From: Neorhizobium sp. SOG26
Lineage (GTDB): Bacteria > Pseudomonadota > Alphaproteobacteria > Rhizobiales > Rhizobiaceae
Reading direction: 5' to 3'
Assembly: GCF_003491345.1 (NCBI RefSeq)
Contig: NZ_CP025512.1
Coordinates: forward strand, 2,773,001 to 2,837,000
Length of the DNA stretch: 64,000 nucleotides
Under the pieces are notes generated by a model that had not been told where the DNA came from, made no database searches, and was given only the letters and a program-made list of their open reading frames with translations. The translations under genes were made by a program, and so were the position numbers. Shown here in pieces: positions 1-9,012 of this stretch (position 1 is its first letter; each line of letters starts with the position of its first letter).

Positions 1-949
1 CCTCGAGCGCCTTGGCACGTGCCTTGTCCCAGACCTTGTGCAGGAGACCGTTCACGGCCTCCGGTGTCTTGGCCATGGTGTTGTCGAGCTTGAAGGCTGC
101 GAAATTATCATAACCCAGTAGCTTTGCCTTTTCGGCGCGAAGGGCCAGCACTTCCTTGACGATCGCCAGGTTGTCCGTTTCGCCGCCATTGGCGCCGCGT
201 GCGACCCACGCCTTGAACGCCTGCTCGCGCAGGTCGCGGCGGGTCGAGAAGGTGAGGAAGGGCTCGATGATCGAGCGCGACAGCGTCACGGCATAACCAT
301 CCGCCTCGCCACGCTCACGCGCCGCAGCTGCCATGGCATCCCGCAGGAACTGTGGAAGGCCCTCAAGTTCTGCCTCTTGGGTCAGTTTCAGCGACCAAGA
401 TTTCTCGTCGCCCAGCACGTTCTGGCCGAACTTCGCGCCGAGCCCGGCAAGCTTCTCATTGATGTCAGCCAGCCGCTCCTGCTCTGCCTTGGGCAGCTTT
501 GCGCCAGCGCGAACAAATCCCTTCCAGTGGCGCTCAAGCACCCGCTCCTGCTCCACCGACAGATTAAGCTCTGCCCGTTTTTCCCACAGCGCATCGATGC
601 GTGCGAAGAGCGCCGCATTCATGCCGATCTTCGAATAATGGCGCGACATCTTCGGGGCGATCTCGCGCTCCAGCGCCTGGATGTTTTCATTGGTGTGGGC
701 GCCGGCCTTGCCCCAGAACAGCGAGGATACCCGCGACAGCTCATCGCCTGCCGTTTCCAGCGCAACCACCGTGTTCTCGAAGGTCGGAGGCTCGGCATTG
801 GCCGCAATGGCGTCGATCTCGGTCTCATGCGCAGCAAGCGCCGCGTCAAACGCCGGCGCAAAGTCCTCATCCCTGATCTGGTCGAAGCGTGGAAGCCCAT
901 GATGGCCATCCCAGGTGGTGAGCGCGGGATTGACGGATAGATCAGACAT
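1..949 (-). CDS. dcp: Peptidyl-dipeptidase Dcp (M3 metallopeptidase), N-terminal part, cut by window start
   Basis: The reading frame opens at the ATG at 949 and stays open to base 1, giving about 316 residues of the N-terminal half. The sequence begins MSDLSVNPALTTWDGHHGLP and contains 'FDQIRDEDFAPAF', 'AHTNENIQALE' and 'TMAKTPEAVN', which resemble the helical N-terminal domain of E. coli Dcp. M3 enzymes of this type are zinc peptidases of about 680 residues that remove dipeptides from peptide C-termini and help recycle cytoplasmic or periplasmic peptides. The zinc motif HExxH lies in the missing C-terminal half, so the active site cannot be checked here. Oligopeptidase A (PrlC) is the alternative family member, but the N-terminal resemblance favours Dcp. 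No signal peptide is visible. Confidence 0.85.
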   Translation of the reverse strand, partial: MSDLSVNPALTTWDGHHGLPRFDQIRDEDFAPAFDAALAAHETEIDAIAANAEPPTFENTVVALETAGDELSRVSSLFWGKAGAHTNENIQALEREIAPKMSRHYSKIGMNAALFARIDALWEKRAELNLSVEQERVLERHWKGFVRAGAKLPKAEQERLADINEKLAGLGAKFGQNVLGDEKSWSLKLTQEAELEGLPQFLRDAMAAAARERGEADGYAVTLSRSIIEPFLTFSTRRDLREQAFKAWVARGANGGETDNLAIVKEVLALRAEKAKLLGYDNFAAFKLDNTMAKTPEAVNGLLHKVWDKARAKALE

Positions 950-1057
950 GCGGGAAATCCTCTTCAGCGATACGTGGCATCCATATAGTGATGGCGCCGC
1001 CGGATGCAGTATGCACAGCCGAGATTTCGAGCTCCAGCAGGAAATTACACCCAATAA

Positions 1058-1075
1058 TTAACGTCTGTTAACCAT
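1058..1075. promoter_or_regulatory. CtrA-like box with 6-nt spacer (weak)
   Basis: TTAA at 1058-1061 and TTAACCAT at 1068-1075 are separated by six bases. The CtrA consensus is TTAA-N7-TTAAC, so the half-sites match but the spacing is one base short. The site lies between the divergent dcp gene and the small unknown gene starting at 1122. It is a speculative call. Confidence 0.25.
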
Positions 1076-1121
1076 TTGACGTGCCGCGGCGCGGGCGGGT
1101 AGTTTGCGCCCAACACATCCG

Positions 1122-1565
1122 ATGGATCAGGACACAGCCGTGGAAATCAACTCCCTGCGCTGGCCAACCAATCTGCTGCAGCGAGATAATTCTCGACAGG
1201 CCAAGATCGAGAAACCTCTGCAACAGGCGGAAAGCCGGCAGAGCAAGATCGTCTTTCATGTGCCCGAGGTAGATGAACGACAGACCGACTTTTCTTCCAT
1301 CTCACCGCGCGAACTGCGCGCCCTTGCCTGGCAGAATTACCAGGCAGGACGGATCGATCAGGAAACCTTCCTGACGCTGTCGGAAGAGCTGCCGATGCAT
1401 GCGATCGACGCGCATGGCCAGGTGCTCGACTTGTCCGGCATCACCGATGATACCGGCTTCGACTTCTGGAACTACTATCGTGACCAGTTGCAGATCGCGA
1501 TGTCGCTGGGAGACGCACCGCGCGCCGAGGTGCTGAAATCGGTGCTCGCCTTTATCGAGATCTGA
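1122..1565 (+). CDS. Uncharacterised 147-residue protein
   Basis: An open frame of 147 codons with no family that I recognise. The first 55 residues are polar and probably flexible, rich in Gln, Arg and Lys. Residues from about 60 onward form a compact acidic helical segment containing 'SPRELRALAWQNYQAGRIDQETF' split over two predicted helices, then 'FDFWNYYRDQLQIAMS'. There is no signal peptide or membrane segment. I chose the ATG at 1122; a TTG at 1104 would add six residues, and neither start has a clear ribosome binding site. The gene is divergent from dcp and convergent with the LysE-family gene 10 bp downstream. The codon use matches the neighbours, which supports it being a real gene. 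Confidence 0.7.
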   Translation: MDQDTAVEINSLRWPTNLLQRDNSRQAKIEKPLQQAESRQSKIVFHVPEVDERQTDFSSISPRELRALAWQNYQAGRIDQETFLTLSEELPMHAIDAHGQVLDLSGITDDTGFDFWNYYRDQLQIAMSLGDAPRAEVLKSVLAFIEI

Positions 1566-1575
1566 TCGAGGGGCT

Positions 1576-2217
1576 CTAAGACCGCCGAAGCGACAGCAGG
1601 TTTGGCGCCGAATGCCACAGGGCCTGCAGGGCAAAGCCGATGAACAGCAGGCCGGACAGCCGCACGATGATCGTTTCGTGGCGACGGTAAAAGCGGCGGA
1701 CGACACCAGCGCCGATGACGCCGAGAAGCACGAGGTCGGCAACAAGGAAGCCGAGCAGCGATACCGCGAGCAGGATCGGAAGCTCGGAGAATTCGAGCGC
1801 GTCAGAGGAGCTTGCGAGCAGCGCCGTGAAGGTTGCGAGTGCCACAGGGTATCCCTTGGGATTTGTGAGGCCGAAGATGAGACCACGCCGCAAAGGTCTC
1901 TCAACGGTCATTATCGAGCCTCCGTTTTCCTTCGGTCGCGCCTTCAGTGCGCTCCAGCCGATCCAGCCGAGGTAGAGGCCGCAGAACACACCGAGGATAT
2001 CGAACAGCGTCGTGCCAACCGTCTTGGCACCGATGATGGCGATGAGCGCGAGGCTCGACCACAGGACATCGCCGGCCAGATGTCCGCCCATGAAGAAGGC
2101 GCCGGCCTGCCGGCCCTGTCCGGCGCCGATGCCGAGCAGTTGCAGGAAGGCAGGACCCGGAATGAGCGTATAGGCAAGCGCTGCCAGGAAAGCGCCGACA
2201 AGCAGCGAAGACGTCAT
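1576..2217 (-). CDS. LysE/RhtB-family amino-acid exporter
   Basis: A 213-residue, very hydrophobic protein with about six predicted membrane helices. The N-terminus 'LIPGPAFLQLLGIGAGQGRQAG' is the LysE-family signature, in which the PGP motif precedes a Gly-rich cytoplasmic turn; 'GLTNPKGYPVALATF' is the second conserved loop. Family members export amino acids (lysine, threonine, homoserine lactones, leucine) by proton exchange in the inner membrane. The substrate cannot be deduced. I chose the ATG at 2217, which has GGGG 8 bases upstream; an ATG at 2262 would add 15 residues. It is divergent from a MarR regulator gene, which may control it. Confidence 0.85.
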   Translation of the reverse strand: MTSSLLVGAFLAALAYTLIPGPAFLQLLGIGAGQGRQAGAFFMGGHLAGDVLWSSLALIAIIGAKTVGTTLFDILGVFCGLYLGWIGWSALKARPKENGGSIMTVERPLRRGLIFGLTNPKGYPVALATFTALLASSSDALEFSELPILLAVSLLGFLVADLVLLGVIGAGVVRRFYRRHETIIVRLSGLLFIGFALQALWHSAPNLLSLRRS

Positions 2218-2366
2218 GTTGGATCCCCATCCGCGATTGAAGCAATCAATAAAGCGGCTCATGGCCCTGTCAATCGGCGAACACGCAGTCTTCAGTTTGC
2301 CTTGAATGAGAATGATAGTAAGAGAACCTTAATAAACCGACCGGCGAAAGCGACCGACCCCCCAAC

Positions 2367-2831
2367 ATGAACAGCCTGAGTTTCCTGATCGCTGACAACG
2401 CCCGCCTGTTGCGGGCGGTGTTCGAGCGACGTATCGCGCAAGCAGGACTGAGCCTCACCCCTGGCGAAGCCCGCGCGCTCCTTAACATTGCCGCAGCAGA
2501 TGGCAGCCGTCAGCTCGACATAGCCGCCCGCATGAGCGTCGAGCCGATGACGCTTTGCGCCTACCTCGACAAGCTGCAGGTGCTGGGGCTGATCGAACGG
2601 CAACAATGCACCGCAGACCGGCGCGCCAAGCGCATCAACCTGACCGACAGCGCCCAGGAGATGATCACGGCGCTCAACCAGGAGATCGAACTGATCCTCG
2701 CCCAGGCGACCGAAGGCCTGGATGATCGGACAAAGGAGGTGCTCGTGCAGGCCATGGCATCCGTCCACGCCAACCTGCAAGCGCTTAATTCCGTGCAACA
2801 GCCTCAGCCCGAGTCCGATGAAAGCCGATAA
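2367..2831 (+). CDS. MarR-family transcriptional regulator
   Basis: A 154-residue protein with the MarR winged-helix layout: an N-terminal dimerisation helix, a recognition region around residues 60-75 ('SRQLDIAARMSVEPMTL'), and the wing at 'CTADRRAKRINLT' (about residues 82-95), followed by a long C-terminal helix. MarR proteins are dimeric repressors that release DNA on binding small aromatic or toxic ligands. The next gene, an MFS exporter, overlaps it by 14 bp, which indicates one transcript and translational coupling. A divergent LysE-type exporter is on the other side. The likely role is ligand-responsive control of one or both exporters. Confidence 0.88.
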   Translation: MNSLSFLIADNARLLRAVFERRIAQAGLSLTPGEARALLNIAAADGSRQLDIAARMSVEPMTLCAYLDKLQVLGLIERQQCTADRRAKRINLTDSAQEMITALNQEIELILAQATEGLDDRTKEVLVQAMASVHANLQALNSVQQPQPESDESR

Positions 2832-4026
2832 CATTCCTCCCGTCCCTGCCCGCATGAGCGAGCGCCGCACGACGATGATCGGCGCCCTGCTGACGGCAAT
2901 CGGCCCGATCTCGATGGCGATCTATACACCGGCCATGCCGGAACTGGTGCGCGCCTTCGACACGACCGAAGCAGCGATCAAGATGTCGCTTTCGCTCTAT
3001 TTTGCAGGCTTTGCGCTGGCGCAGCTGTGTGCCGGGCCTATGTCCGACGCCTTCGGCCGCCGAAAGGCGTCTCTTGTCTTCCTGCTGATCTACCTTGGCG
3101 GCTCGCTGATCGCAGCCCTTGCGCCAAGCGTCGAATGGATCCTCGCCGGACGCCTCGTTCAGGGTATCGGCGCCTCCGTCGGCATCACCGTGTCGCGCGC
3201 GATCGTTCGCGACCAGTTCAACGGCCCGGATGCGGCGCGCATCCTCAACATGATGAACATCATCCTGGCCATCGGGCCGGCGCTCGGTCCAACGATCGGC
3301 GGACTGGCACTCGCCGGCTTCGGCTGGCGGGCGATCTTCCTGCTGATGGTGGGCTTTGGCGCTCTGCTGCTCTTCCTCTCGACCGTGTGCATGAAGGAGA
3401 CGACGGTGCCTGATCCGAGCCGGGTGAAGCCGGCGCGTCTGGTGCAAGCCTATGGCGAGATAATCGGGCAGAAGCGGTTTCTCTTCACCGCCGTCGTGCT
3501 GGCAGGTGCGGTGGGATCGATGTATGCGCAGGCTGCCGTACTGCCCTTCATCCTGATCGAGCGGGTGGGCCTCACCCCCACCCAGTTCGGCATGAGCATG
3601 CTGATGCAGTCGGGCTTCTACCTGATGGGTTCGATCTGCCTTCGTTTCGTCTCGAAGTGGCTTGCCGCCGAACGCGCGCCCGTGATTGGCCTGATGCTGA
3701 GCGGGACTGGCGCGCTGGCGATCGCCATTTCCACCCAGGTCTTCCCGCCGTCGTTCGCCTCGATCATGGTGCCGGTCGCGATCTGCGCCGTCGGGATCGC
3801 CTTCGTCATCCCCTATATCACCGCTGCCGGCCTGATGCCCTTCCCGCATATTGCAGGCTCCGCCTCGGCGATGATGGGCTTCATCCAGATGACCGCGGGT
3901 TTCGTTGGCGGTGTCGCAGCCGCCTCGATCGGCGAGCCGGTGATCGCCTTCGGCATCATCATCCCGCTGATGCACTTCGCGGCGATCTGCGCCTATATCG
4001 GCTATCGCAAGACAAGCCGGCGCTAA
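2818..4026 (+). CDS. Bcr/CflA-type MFS drug exporter
   Basis: A 402-residue protein with twelve predicted membrane helices. The motif 'GPMSDAFGRRKASL' between helices 2 and 3 is MFS motif A, and 'RLVQGIGASVGITVSRAIVRD' is the antiporter segment in helices 4-5 of the DHA1 (Bcr/CflA) subfamily. Such pumps export drugs or metabolites using the proton gradient. I chose the ATG at 2818, which overlaps the MarR gene by 14 bp; an ATG at 2854 (MSERRTT) is also possible. The MarR partner suggests induction by the exported compound. The substrate is unknown. Confidence 0.88.
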   Translation: MKADNIPPVPARMSERRTTMIGALLTAIGPISMAIYTPAMPELVRAFDTTEAAIKMSLSLYFAGFALAQLCAGPMSDAFGRRKASLVFLLIYLGGSLIAALAPSVEWILAGRLVQGIGASVGITVSRAIVRDQFNGPDAARILNMMNIILAIGPALGPTIGGLALAGFGWRAIFLLMVGFGALLLFLSTVCMKETTVPDPSRVKPARLVQAYGEIIGQKRFLFTAVVLAGAVGSMYAQAAVLPFILIERVGLTPTQFGMSMLMQSGFYLMGSICLRFVSKWLAAERAPVIGLMLSGTGALAIAISTQVFPPSFASIMVPVAICAVGIAFVIPYITAAGLMPFPHIAGSASAMMGFIQMTAGFVGGVAAASIGEPVIAFGIIIPLMHFAAICAYIGYRKTSRR

Positions 4027-4055
4027 AGAAAAAGCCCGCCTCCGACTGGAGACGG
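4024..4055 (-). terminator. Rho-independent terminator of argG
   Basis: Read on the minus strand, a stem GCCCG-TCTCC / GGAGG-CGGGC is followed directly by TTTTTCTTT. It sits about 30 bp past the argG stop and 3 bp past the convergent MFS stop. The T-run is on the minus strand, so it mainly serves argG, though the stem may also help terminate the plus-strand transcript. Confidence 0.8.
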
Positions 4056-4082
4056 GCCTGCTAATTTCAGGTAGCGGAAGTT

Positions 4083-5306
4083 TTACTTCTGGAGGTTGCG
4101 CTTTGCGAGCGTGCGAAGGCGCAGTGCGTTGAGCTTGATGAAGCCAGCTGCATCCTTCTGGTCATAAGCGCCTTGGTCGTCCTCGAAGGTGACGAGCTTG
4201 TCGGAGTAGAGCGACTTCTCGCTCTCGCGGCCGATCACCATGACATTGCCCTTGTAGAGCTTCAGCGTCACTTCGCCTTCCACATGCTCCTGGCTCTTGT
4301 CGATCAGGGCCTGCAGCATTTCGCGCTCCGGCGAGAACCAGAAGCCGTAGTAGATGAGCTCCGCGTAACGCGGCATCAACTCATCCTTGAGGTGGGCGGC
4401 ACCACGGTCAAGCGTGATGGATTCGATGGCGCGGTGGGCTGCAAGAAGGATCGTGCCGCCGGGCGTTTCATAGACGCCGCGCGACTTCATGCCGACGAAC
4501 CGGTTCTCGACGAGGTCGAGGCGACCGATGCCGTTGTCACGGCCATAGTTGTTCAACGTCGCCAGCAGCGTTGCCGGAGACATGGCAACGCCATTGATGG
4601 AGACAGCATCGCCCTTGTTGAAGCCGATCTTGATGACAGTCGCCTTGTCCGGAGCGGCTTCCGGCGAGATCGTGCGCATGTGCACGTATTCCGGTGCTTC
4701 CTGCGCCGGGTCTTCAAGAACCTTGCCTTCGGACGAGGAGTGCAGGAGGTTAGCGTCGACCGAGAACGGCGCCTCGCCCATCTTGTCCTTCGAAACCGGG
4801 ATCTGGTTCTGTTCGGCGAAGTTCAGGAGGTCGGTACGGCTCTTGAAGGCCCAGTCGCGCCAAGGCGCGATCACCTTGATGTCCGGGTTCAGTGCATAGG
4901 CAGAAAGCTCGAAGCGAACCTGGTCGTTGCCCTTGCCGGTCGCGCCATGGGCGATCGCGTCAGCACCGGTCTTGCGGGCGATGTCGATGAGATGCTTGGA
5001 GATCAGCGGGCGAGCGATCGAGGTGCCAAGCAGGTAGACGCCTTCGTAGACGGCGTTGGCGCGGAACATCGGGAAGACGAAATCGCGCACGAATTCTTCG
5101 CGGACGTCCTCGATATAGATTTCCTTGATGCCGAGCATCTCCGCTTTCTTGCGGGCCGGCTCCAGTTCTTCGCCCTGGCCGAGGTCCGCCGTAAAGGTGA
5201 CCACTTCGGCACCCAGTTCGGTCTGCAGCCATTTGAGGATGATCGAGGTATCGAGACCGCCGGAATAGGCGAGAACGACCTTCTTTACGTCTTTCGGAAG
5301 TGCCAT
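4083..5306 (-). CDS. argG: Argininosuccinate synthase
   Basis: A 407-residue cytoplasmic enzyme that joins citrulline and aspartate using ATP, the penultimate step of arginine synthesis. The N-terminal ATP-pyrophosphatase P-loop 'AYSGGLDTS' lies at residues 13-21. Other family segments visible are 'TADLGQGEE', '[13 protein letters not shown]', '[13 protein letters not shown]' and '[13 protein letters not shown]'. Length and sequence match rhizobial ArgG. I chose the ATG at 5306 (MALPKDVKK) because family members begin there; an ATG at 5351 would add 15 unrelated residues. The gene is monocistronic and followed by a strong terminator. Confidence 0.97.
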   Translation of the reverse strand: MALPKDVKKVVLAYSGGLDTSIILKWLQTELGAEVVTFTADLGQGEELEPARKKAEMLGIKEIYIEDVREEFVRDFVFPMFRANAVYEGVYLLGTSIARPLISKHLIDIARKTGADAIAHGATGKGNDQVRFELSAYALNPDIKVIAPWRDWAFKSRTDLLNFAEQNQIPVSKDKMGEAPFSVDANLLHSSSEGKVLEDPAQEAPEYVHMRTISPEAAPDKATVIKIGFNKGDAVSINGVAMSPATLLATLNNYGRDNGIGRLDLVENRFVGMKSRGVYETPGGTILLAAHRAIESITLDRGAAHLKDELMPRYAELIYYGFWFSPEREMLQALIDKSQEHVEGEVTLKLYKGNVMVIGRESEKSLYSDKLVTFEDDQGAYDQKDAAGFIKLNALRLRTLAKRNLQK

Positions 5307-5717
5307 GTCGAAGTTGTCCGTCTGCGAGTGGTGCGGCTCTGAAGCCGTCATAGCGGGAATGGCGGCACTTTTAGCGAGTTTCCGGTGCCGCGCAAGGAAA
5401 ACAAAGGTCGCACGGGTTCACAGATGGCGACTGATATTCATGCGCTGGTGCAGAATGCGAACGATCACTATCCGCGTATCCAAATTTCGGTAGATAATGA
5501 AATGCGGTCGGTGGGCCAGTGCCAGATTGCCCACCCTCAACCATGGATATCTCGTCCAGGAACGGGCCGACTACGTTGCAAGATCATCCACGGTGTCGAG
5601 GTGATCGTGCCCATCGAGCGTGTTCCCTTGCGACGTTGCCGTCGTGTTGACAGGTATGGACGAGGGTACCATATCCCGCCGGGGCTTTGAACAGCAGCGT
5701 TACAGGGGAGACCATTC
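5307..5717. other. 411-bp intergenic region between argG and the SDR gene
   Basis: No convincing gene is present. It holds the divergent promoters of argG and of the SDR gene, plus a small hairpin at 5510-5535 (GGTGGGC / GCCCACC, 12-nt loop). A 101-codon frame on the plus strand (5385-5690) has atypical composition and no ribosome binding site. Confidence 0.6.
5647..5675 (+). promoter_or_regulatory. Sigma-70 promoter candidate for the SDR gene
   Basis: A perfect -35 hexamer TTGACA (5647-5652) and the -10-like CATATC (5670-5675) are separated by 17 bp. The SDR start codon is about 40 bp downstream. Confidence 0.55.
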
Positions 5718-6575
5718 ATGGCCATTACGCATCCTGCTCTGAAGAAGGACAACGTTGCCGTTGTCACCGGTGCTGCCTCCGGCATCGGACTTGCTGCCGC
5801 AAAGGAATTTGCCCGCATGGGGCTTTCGGTCGTGCTGGCCGATCTCGAAGGCGACAGGCTTGCCGAAGCCTGCCGCGAGGTGGCCGCCCTTGCCGAAGGC
5901 GGCGAACATGATGTGGCTGCCATCGGTACCGATGTGTCCAAGCTGGACGAGGTGGCCGCACTGGAGCGCGCCGTCATCCAGCGCTTTGGCCGCGTGCATG
6001 TACTGATGAACAATGCTGGCATACAGCCCGGCAGCAGCATCTTTGGGCCACAGGCAAACTGGGACAATGTACTTTCGGTGAACCTGATGGGCGTCATCCA
6101 TGGCAGCCGGATCTTTGGCCCGGCGATGATCGCACATGGCGAACCGGCACTTATCATCAATACCGGCTCCAAGCAGGGCATCACGACGCCGCCCGGCGAT
6201 CCGGCCTACAATGTTGCGAAAGCCGGTGTGAAAGCCTTTACCGAGGCCCTGCAGCATGAGCTGCGCAACACCCCGAACTGCCAGGTGTCGGCGCATCTCC
6301 TGATCCCCGGCTTCGTTTACACGAACCTCACCAAGGGTGACCGCACGGAAAAACCCGCCGGCGCCTGGACACCCGAACAGACGGCGGAGTTCATGTTCAG
6401 GAGCCTGGAAAAGGGCGACTTCTACATTCTTTGCCCCGACAACGACGTCGACCGCCCGACGGACGAGCGGCGCATGGCCTGGGCGATCGGCGACATCATC
6501 GAAAACCGGCCGCCGCTGTCGCGCTGGCATCCCGATTTTGCCGATGCCGCGAAGGCGTACATCTCCAAGGCCTGA
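5718..6575 (+). CDS. Short-chain dehydrogenase/reductase (SDR)
   Basis: A 285-residue NAD(P)-dependent oxidoreductase of the classical SDR fold. The cofactor motif TGAASGIG is at residues 17-24, the 'NNAG' motif follows near residue 98, and the catalytic Ser and YxxxK appear in 'NTGSKQG' and 'AYNVAKAG'. The segment 'TDERRMAWAIGDIIENRPPLSRWHPDF' near the C-terminus, here given in parts, is an extension beyond the core fold. An acidic Asp (VLADLEGDR) at the end of strand 2 favours NAD over NADP. The ATG at 5718 has GGGGAG 9 bases upstream. The substrate is unknown and the flanking genes give no pathway. Confidence 0.88.
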   Translation: MAITHPALKKDNVAVVTGAASGIGLAAAKEFARMGLSVVLADLEGDRLAEACREVAALAEGGEHDVAAIGTDVSKLDEVAALERAVIQRFGRVHVLMNNAGIQPGSSIFGPQANWDNVLSVNLMGVIHGSRIFGPAMIAHGEPALIINTGSKQGITTPPGDPAYNVAKAGVKAFTEALQHELRNTPNCQVSAHLLIPGFVYTNLTKGDRTEKPAGAWTPEQTAEFMFRSLEKGDFYILCPDNDVDRPTDERRMAWAIGDIIENRPPLSRWHPDFADAAKAYISKA

Positions 6576-6654
6576 GCGCACGGATTGGCTGATTGGCACG
6601 GCCGCGAAAGCCGGATAAGGAAGCGCACCTCATCCGGCCATTCGAGTGCGACCC

Positions 6655-7296
6655 ATGGACTACCTGCCGAGCCTTGCCACCCTTCTCGCCTTCAGCGCTG
6701 CCGCTCTTCTGCTGGCGATCACGCCAGGTCCGGACATGACGCTATCGATCAGCCGCGCACTTGGGCAAGGGCGGCGCCCGGCGCTATTCGTCGTGCTCGG
6801 CACCACGCTCGGCGTCGTCTGCCACACGCTGCTCGTCGCCTTTGGGATCGCCGCGCTCATCACCGCGTCGCCCACCGCCTTCTTCATCCTGAAGACGGGC
6901 GGTGCGGCTTACCTCCTGTGGCTTGCGATCCAGGCCGTGCGGTACGGCTCGAGCATTTCGGTCGAGAAGGTAGAGCGACCGGAAAGCAGCGCGCTCGCCA
7001 ATATCTCGGTCGGCTTCTGGGTGAATATCCTCAACCCGAAGGTCATCATCTTCTTCATGACCTTCCTGCCGCAGTTCATCACCGCCACCGATCCGCATGT
7101 CACCGGCAAGCTGATCTTCCTGGGTTTCTACTTCATCGTCATCGGCATGCCGGTGAACCTCATCGTGGTCCTTGCGGCTGACAGGCTATCGGCCTGGCTG
7201 CAGGCCAATCCGAAGGTGCTGCGCGGGATCGACTACACCTTTGCCGGCGTCTTCTCGATCTTTGCGGCGAAGATTTTCATGACCCAGGCACGCTGA
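6655..7296 (+). CDS. LysE/RhtB-family exporter (second copy)
   Basis: A 213-residue membrane protein with about six helices. The family signature 'AITPGPDMTLSISRALGQGRR' begins near residue 22, and 'NPKVIIFFMTFLPQF' matches the second conserved loop of the RhtB branch. Proteins of this branch export amino acids or their derivatives from the cytoplasm. The ATG at 6655 was chosen; a GTG at 6646 would add three residues. It lies 79 bp after the SDR gene, so co-transcription is possible. It is clearly diverged from the LysE-family protein at 1576-2217. Confidence 0.87.
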   Translation: MDYLPSLATLLAFSAAALLLAITPGPDMTLSISRALGQGRRPALFVVLGTTLGVVCHTLLVAFGIAALITASPTAFFILKTGGAAYLLWLAIQAVRYGSSISVEKVERPESSALANISVGFWVNILNPKVIIFFMTFLPQFITATDPHVTGKLIFLGFYFIVIGMPVNLIVVLAADRLSAWLQANPKVLRGIDYTFAGVFSIFAAKIFMTQAR

Positions 7297-7317
7297 GCAA
7301 CTGAGGCACGCCAAGCC

Positions 7318-8112
7318 TCAGCCAATCAGCAGGGCGTCGTCGTCCAGCGTTTCGTTGCGCATCCTGCGGAACATGGCGATCAGGTCTTCGACTTGCAGGT
7401 CCTTGCGGCTTTCGCCGCTGACATCGAGAACGATTTCCCCGCCATGCAGCATGATCGTGCGATGGCCGAAATCCAGCGCCTGGCGCATGGAATGTGTCAC
7501 CATCAGCGTCGTCAGCTTGCGTTCCGATACGACCCGCTGGGTGAGCCGCATGATGAATTCCGCCATGCCGGGATCGAGCGCGGCCGTGTGTTCATCAAGA
7601 AGCAGGACGTCCGAGCCGGCAAGCGTCGCCATCACCAGCGAGACCGCCTGGCGCTGCCCGCCCGACAGAAGGTCCATGCGGTCCTTCATGCGGTTCTCGA
7701 GGCCAAGATTAAGCTCGGCGACGCGCTCCCGGAAATGCGAGCGCCGGTTTGGTCCAAGCGCTGCCTTCAGTCCCCGCCGCTCGCCACGCCGGGCCGCCAG
7801 TGCGAGATTTTCCTCGATCGACAAGGCGCCGCAGCTGCCCGTCAGCGGGTCCTGGAAAACGCGGGCGACAAGACCGGCCCGTGCGGCCGTCGGCTTGCGC
7901 GTCACGTCCGTCGTTCCGATCGTCACCTTGCCTTCATTTGGCAACACGTCGCCCGCCAGGACGCCGAGCAGCGTCGACTTGCCGGCGCCGTTCGAGCCGA
8001 TCACCGTGACGAACGATCCCTGCTCGATCGTCAGGCTGACGCCTTTCAGCGCTTCCTTCTGGAGCGGAGTACCCTTGCCGAAGGTGACGTGGATGTTCTT
8101 GAGATCGATCAT
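7318..8112 (-). CDS. ABC transporter ATPase of a TrpXYZ-type importer
   Basis: A 264-residue ATPase with Walker A 'GSNGAGKST', the signature 'LSGGQRQA', and Walker B 'LLLDEHTAALD'. The last motif has His after DE, as is usual for this subgroup (putative tryptophan/tyrosine-type uptake systems). It is the last gene of a three-gene operon with the permease (ATGA overlap at 8109-8112) and binding protein upstream. It acts at the cytoplasmic face of the inner membrane to power import. The solute is not known with certainty. Confidence 0.9.
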   Translation of the reverse strand: MIDLKNIHVTFGKGTPLQKEALKGVSLTIEQGSFVTVIGSNGAGKSTLLGVLAGDVLPNEGKVTIGTTDVTRKPTAARAGLVARVFQDPLTGSCGALSIEENLALAARRGERRGLKAALGPNRRSHFRERVAELNLGLENRMKDRMDLLSGGQRQAVSLVMATLAGSDVLLLDEHTAALDPGMAEFIMRLTQRVVSERKLTTLMVTHSMRQALDFGHRTIMLHGGEIVLDVSGESRKDLQVEDLIAMFRRMRNETLDDDALLIG

Positions 8113-8993
8113 GACCTGGCTCCTCCGCGACGCAGTTGCGGCAGGATGAGCGCCACCGCCACCAGCACAGCCGTCACCAGGTTGAGGTCGGACGCCTTCA
8201 GCCCGAGCGCATCCGTCGACAGCGCAAGCTGGATGGCGATGCGGTAAAGGATCGAGCCGACGATGCAGCCGATCAGCGCGAGAAGGATGCCGCGGGCGCC
8301 AAACAGCGTCTCGCCGATGATGACTGCCGCCAGGCCGACGACGATGGTACCGACACCGGACGTGACGTCGGCAAATCCGTTGGTCTGTGCGAACAGTGCG
8401 CCGCCGAGCGCCACGAGCGCGTTCGACAACGCCAGCCCGAGATAGACTTGGCGACGTGTGTCGACGCCTTGGGCACGGGCCATCCGCGCATTGGCGCCGG
8501 TTGCCCGCATGGCAAGCCCCGCGTCGCTTTCAAGGAAGCGCCAGACGAGAACGACCGCGATCACCACCAGCACACCGACAAACAGCGGCCGCACATAAAC
8601 TTCACGCATGCCGAGGCCAAAGAAGGGGCTGAGCATGGTATCGGCATTGATGAGGGCGACGTTCGGCTTGCCCATGACCCGCAGGTTGACCGAGAAAAGC
8701 GCGATCATCGTCAGGATCGAGGCGAGCAGGTTGAGGATGCGGAAGCGCACGTTGAGGAAGGCCGTGACGAGGCCCGCGAGCGCGCCCGCAACCATGGCAA
8801 TCGCCGCCGCAAGCCATGGATTGAAGCCCCCCGTGATCAGCACGGCAGCAACCGCTGCGCCGAGCGGGAACGAGCCGTCCACCGTGAGGTCGGGAAAATC
8901 GAGCACCCGGAAGGTAAGGAATACGCCGATGGCAACAAAGGCGAAGACCAGCCCTAGTTCCACCGCGCCCCAAAAGGCAATCTGGCTCAGCAC
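8109..8993 (-). CDS. ABC transporter permease of a TrpXYZ-type importer
   Basis: A 294-residue integral membrane protein with eight to nine predicted helices, of the branched-chain/ribose (BPD_transp_2) permease type. The segment 'LDFPDLTVDGSFPLGAAV' near the N-terminus is typical of this subgroup. The start is a GTG at 8993 with AGGAG about 9 bases upstream. It overlaps the ATPase gene by 4 bp and follows the binding-protein gene after a 96-bp spacer with two stem-loops. Confidence 0.9.
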   Translation of the reverse strand: MLSQIAFWGAVELGLVFAFVAIGVFLTFRVLDFPDLTVDGSFPLGAAVAAVLITGGFNPWLAAAIAMVAGALAGLVTAFLNVRFRILNLLASILTMIALFSVNLRVMGKPNVALINADTMLSPFFGLGMREVYVRPLFVGVLVVIAVVLVWRFLESDAGLAMRATGANARMARAQGVDTRRQVYLGLALSNALVALGGALFAQTNGFADVTSGVGTIVVGLAAVIIGETLFGARGILLALIGCIVGSILYRIAIQLALSTDALGLKASDLNLVTAVLVAVALILPQLRRGGARS

Positions 8994-9012
8994 CCTGGTG
9001 CTCTCCTGCTTT

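Noticed and set aside
2320..2345. GAATGA-type repeats before the MarR gene as a Fur box
   Set aside because: Only a loose hexamer resemblance; the repeats are not palindromic and Rhizobiaceae use RirA, Irr and Mur motifs instead.
5385..5690. 101-codon plus-strand frame in the argG-SDR gap
   Set aside because: No ribosome binding site, Arg/Pro/His-rich random composition, and it overlaps the SDR promoter.
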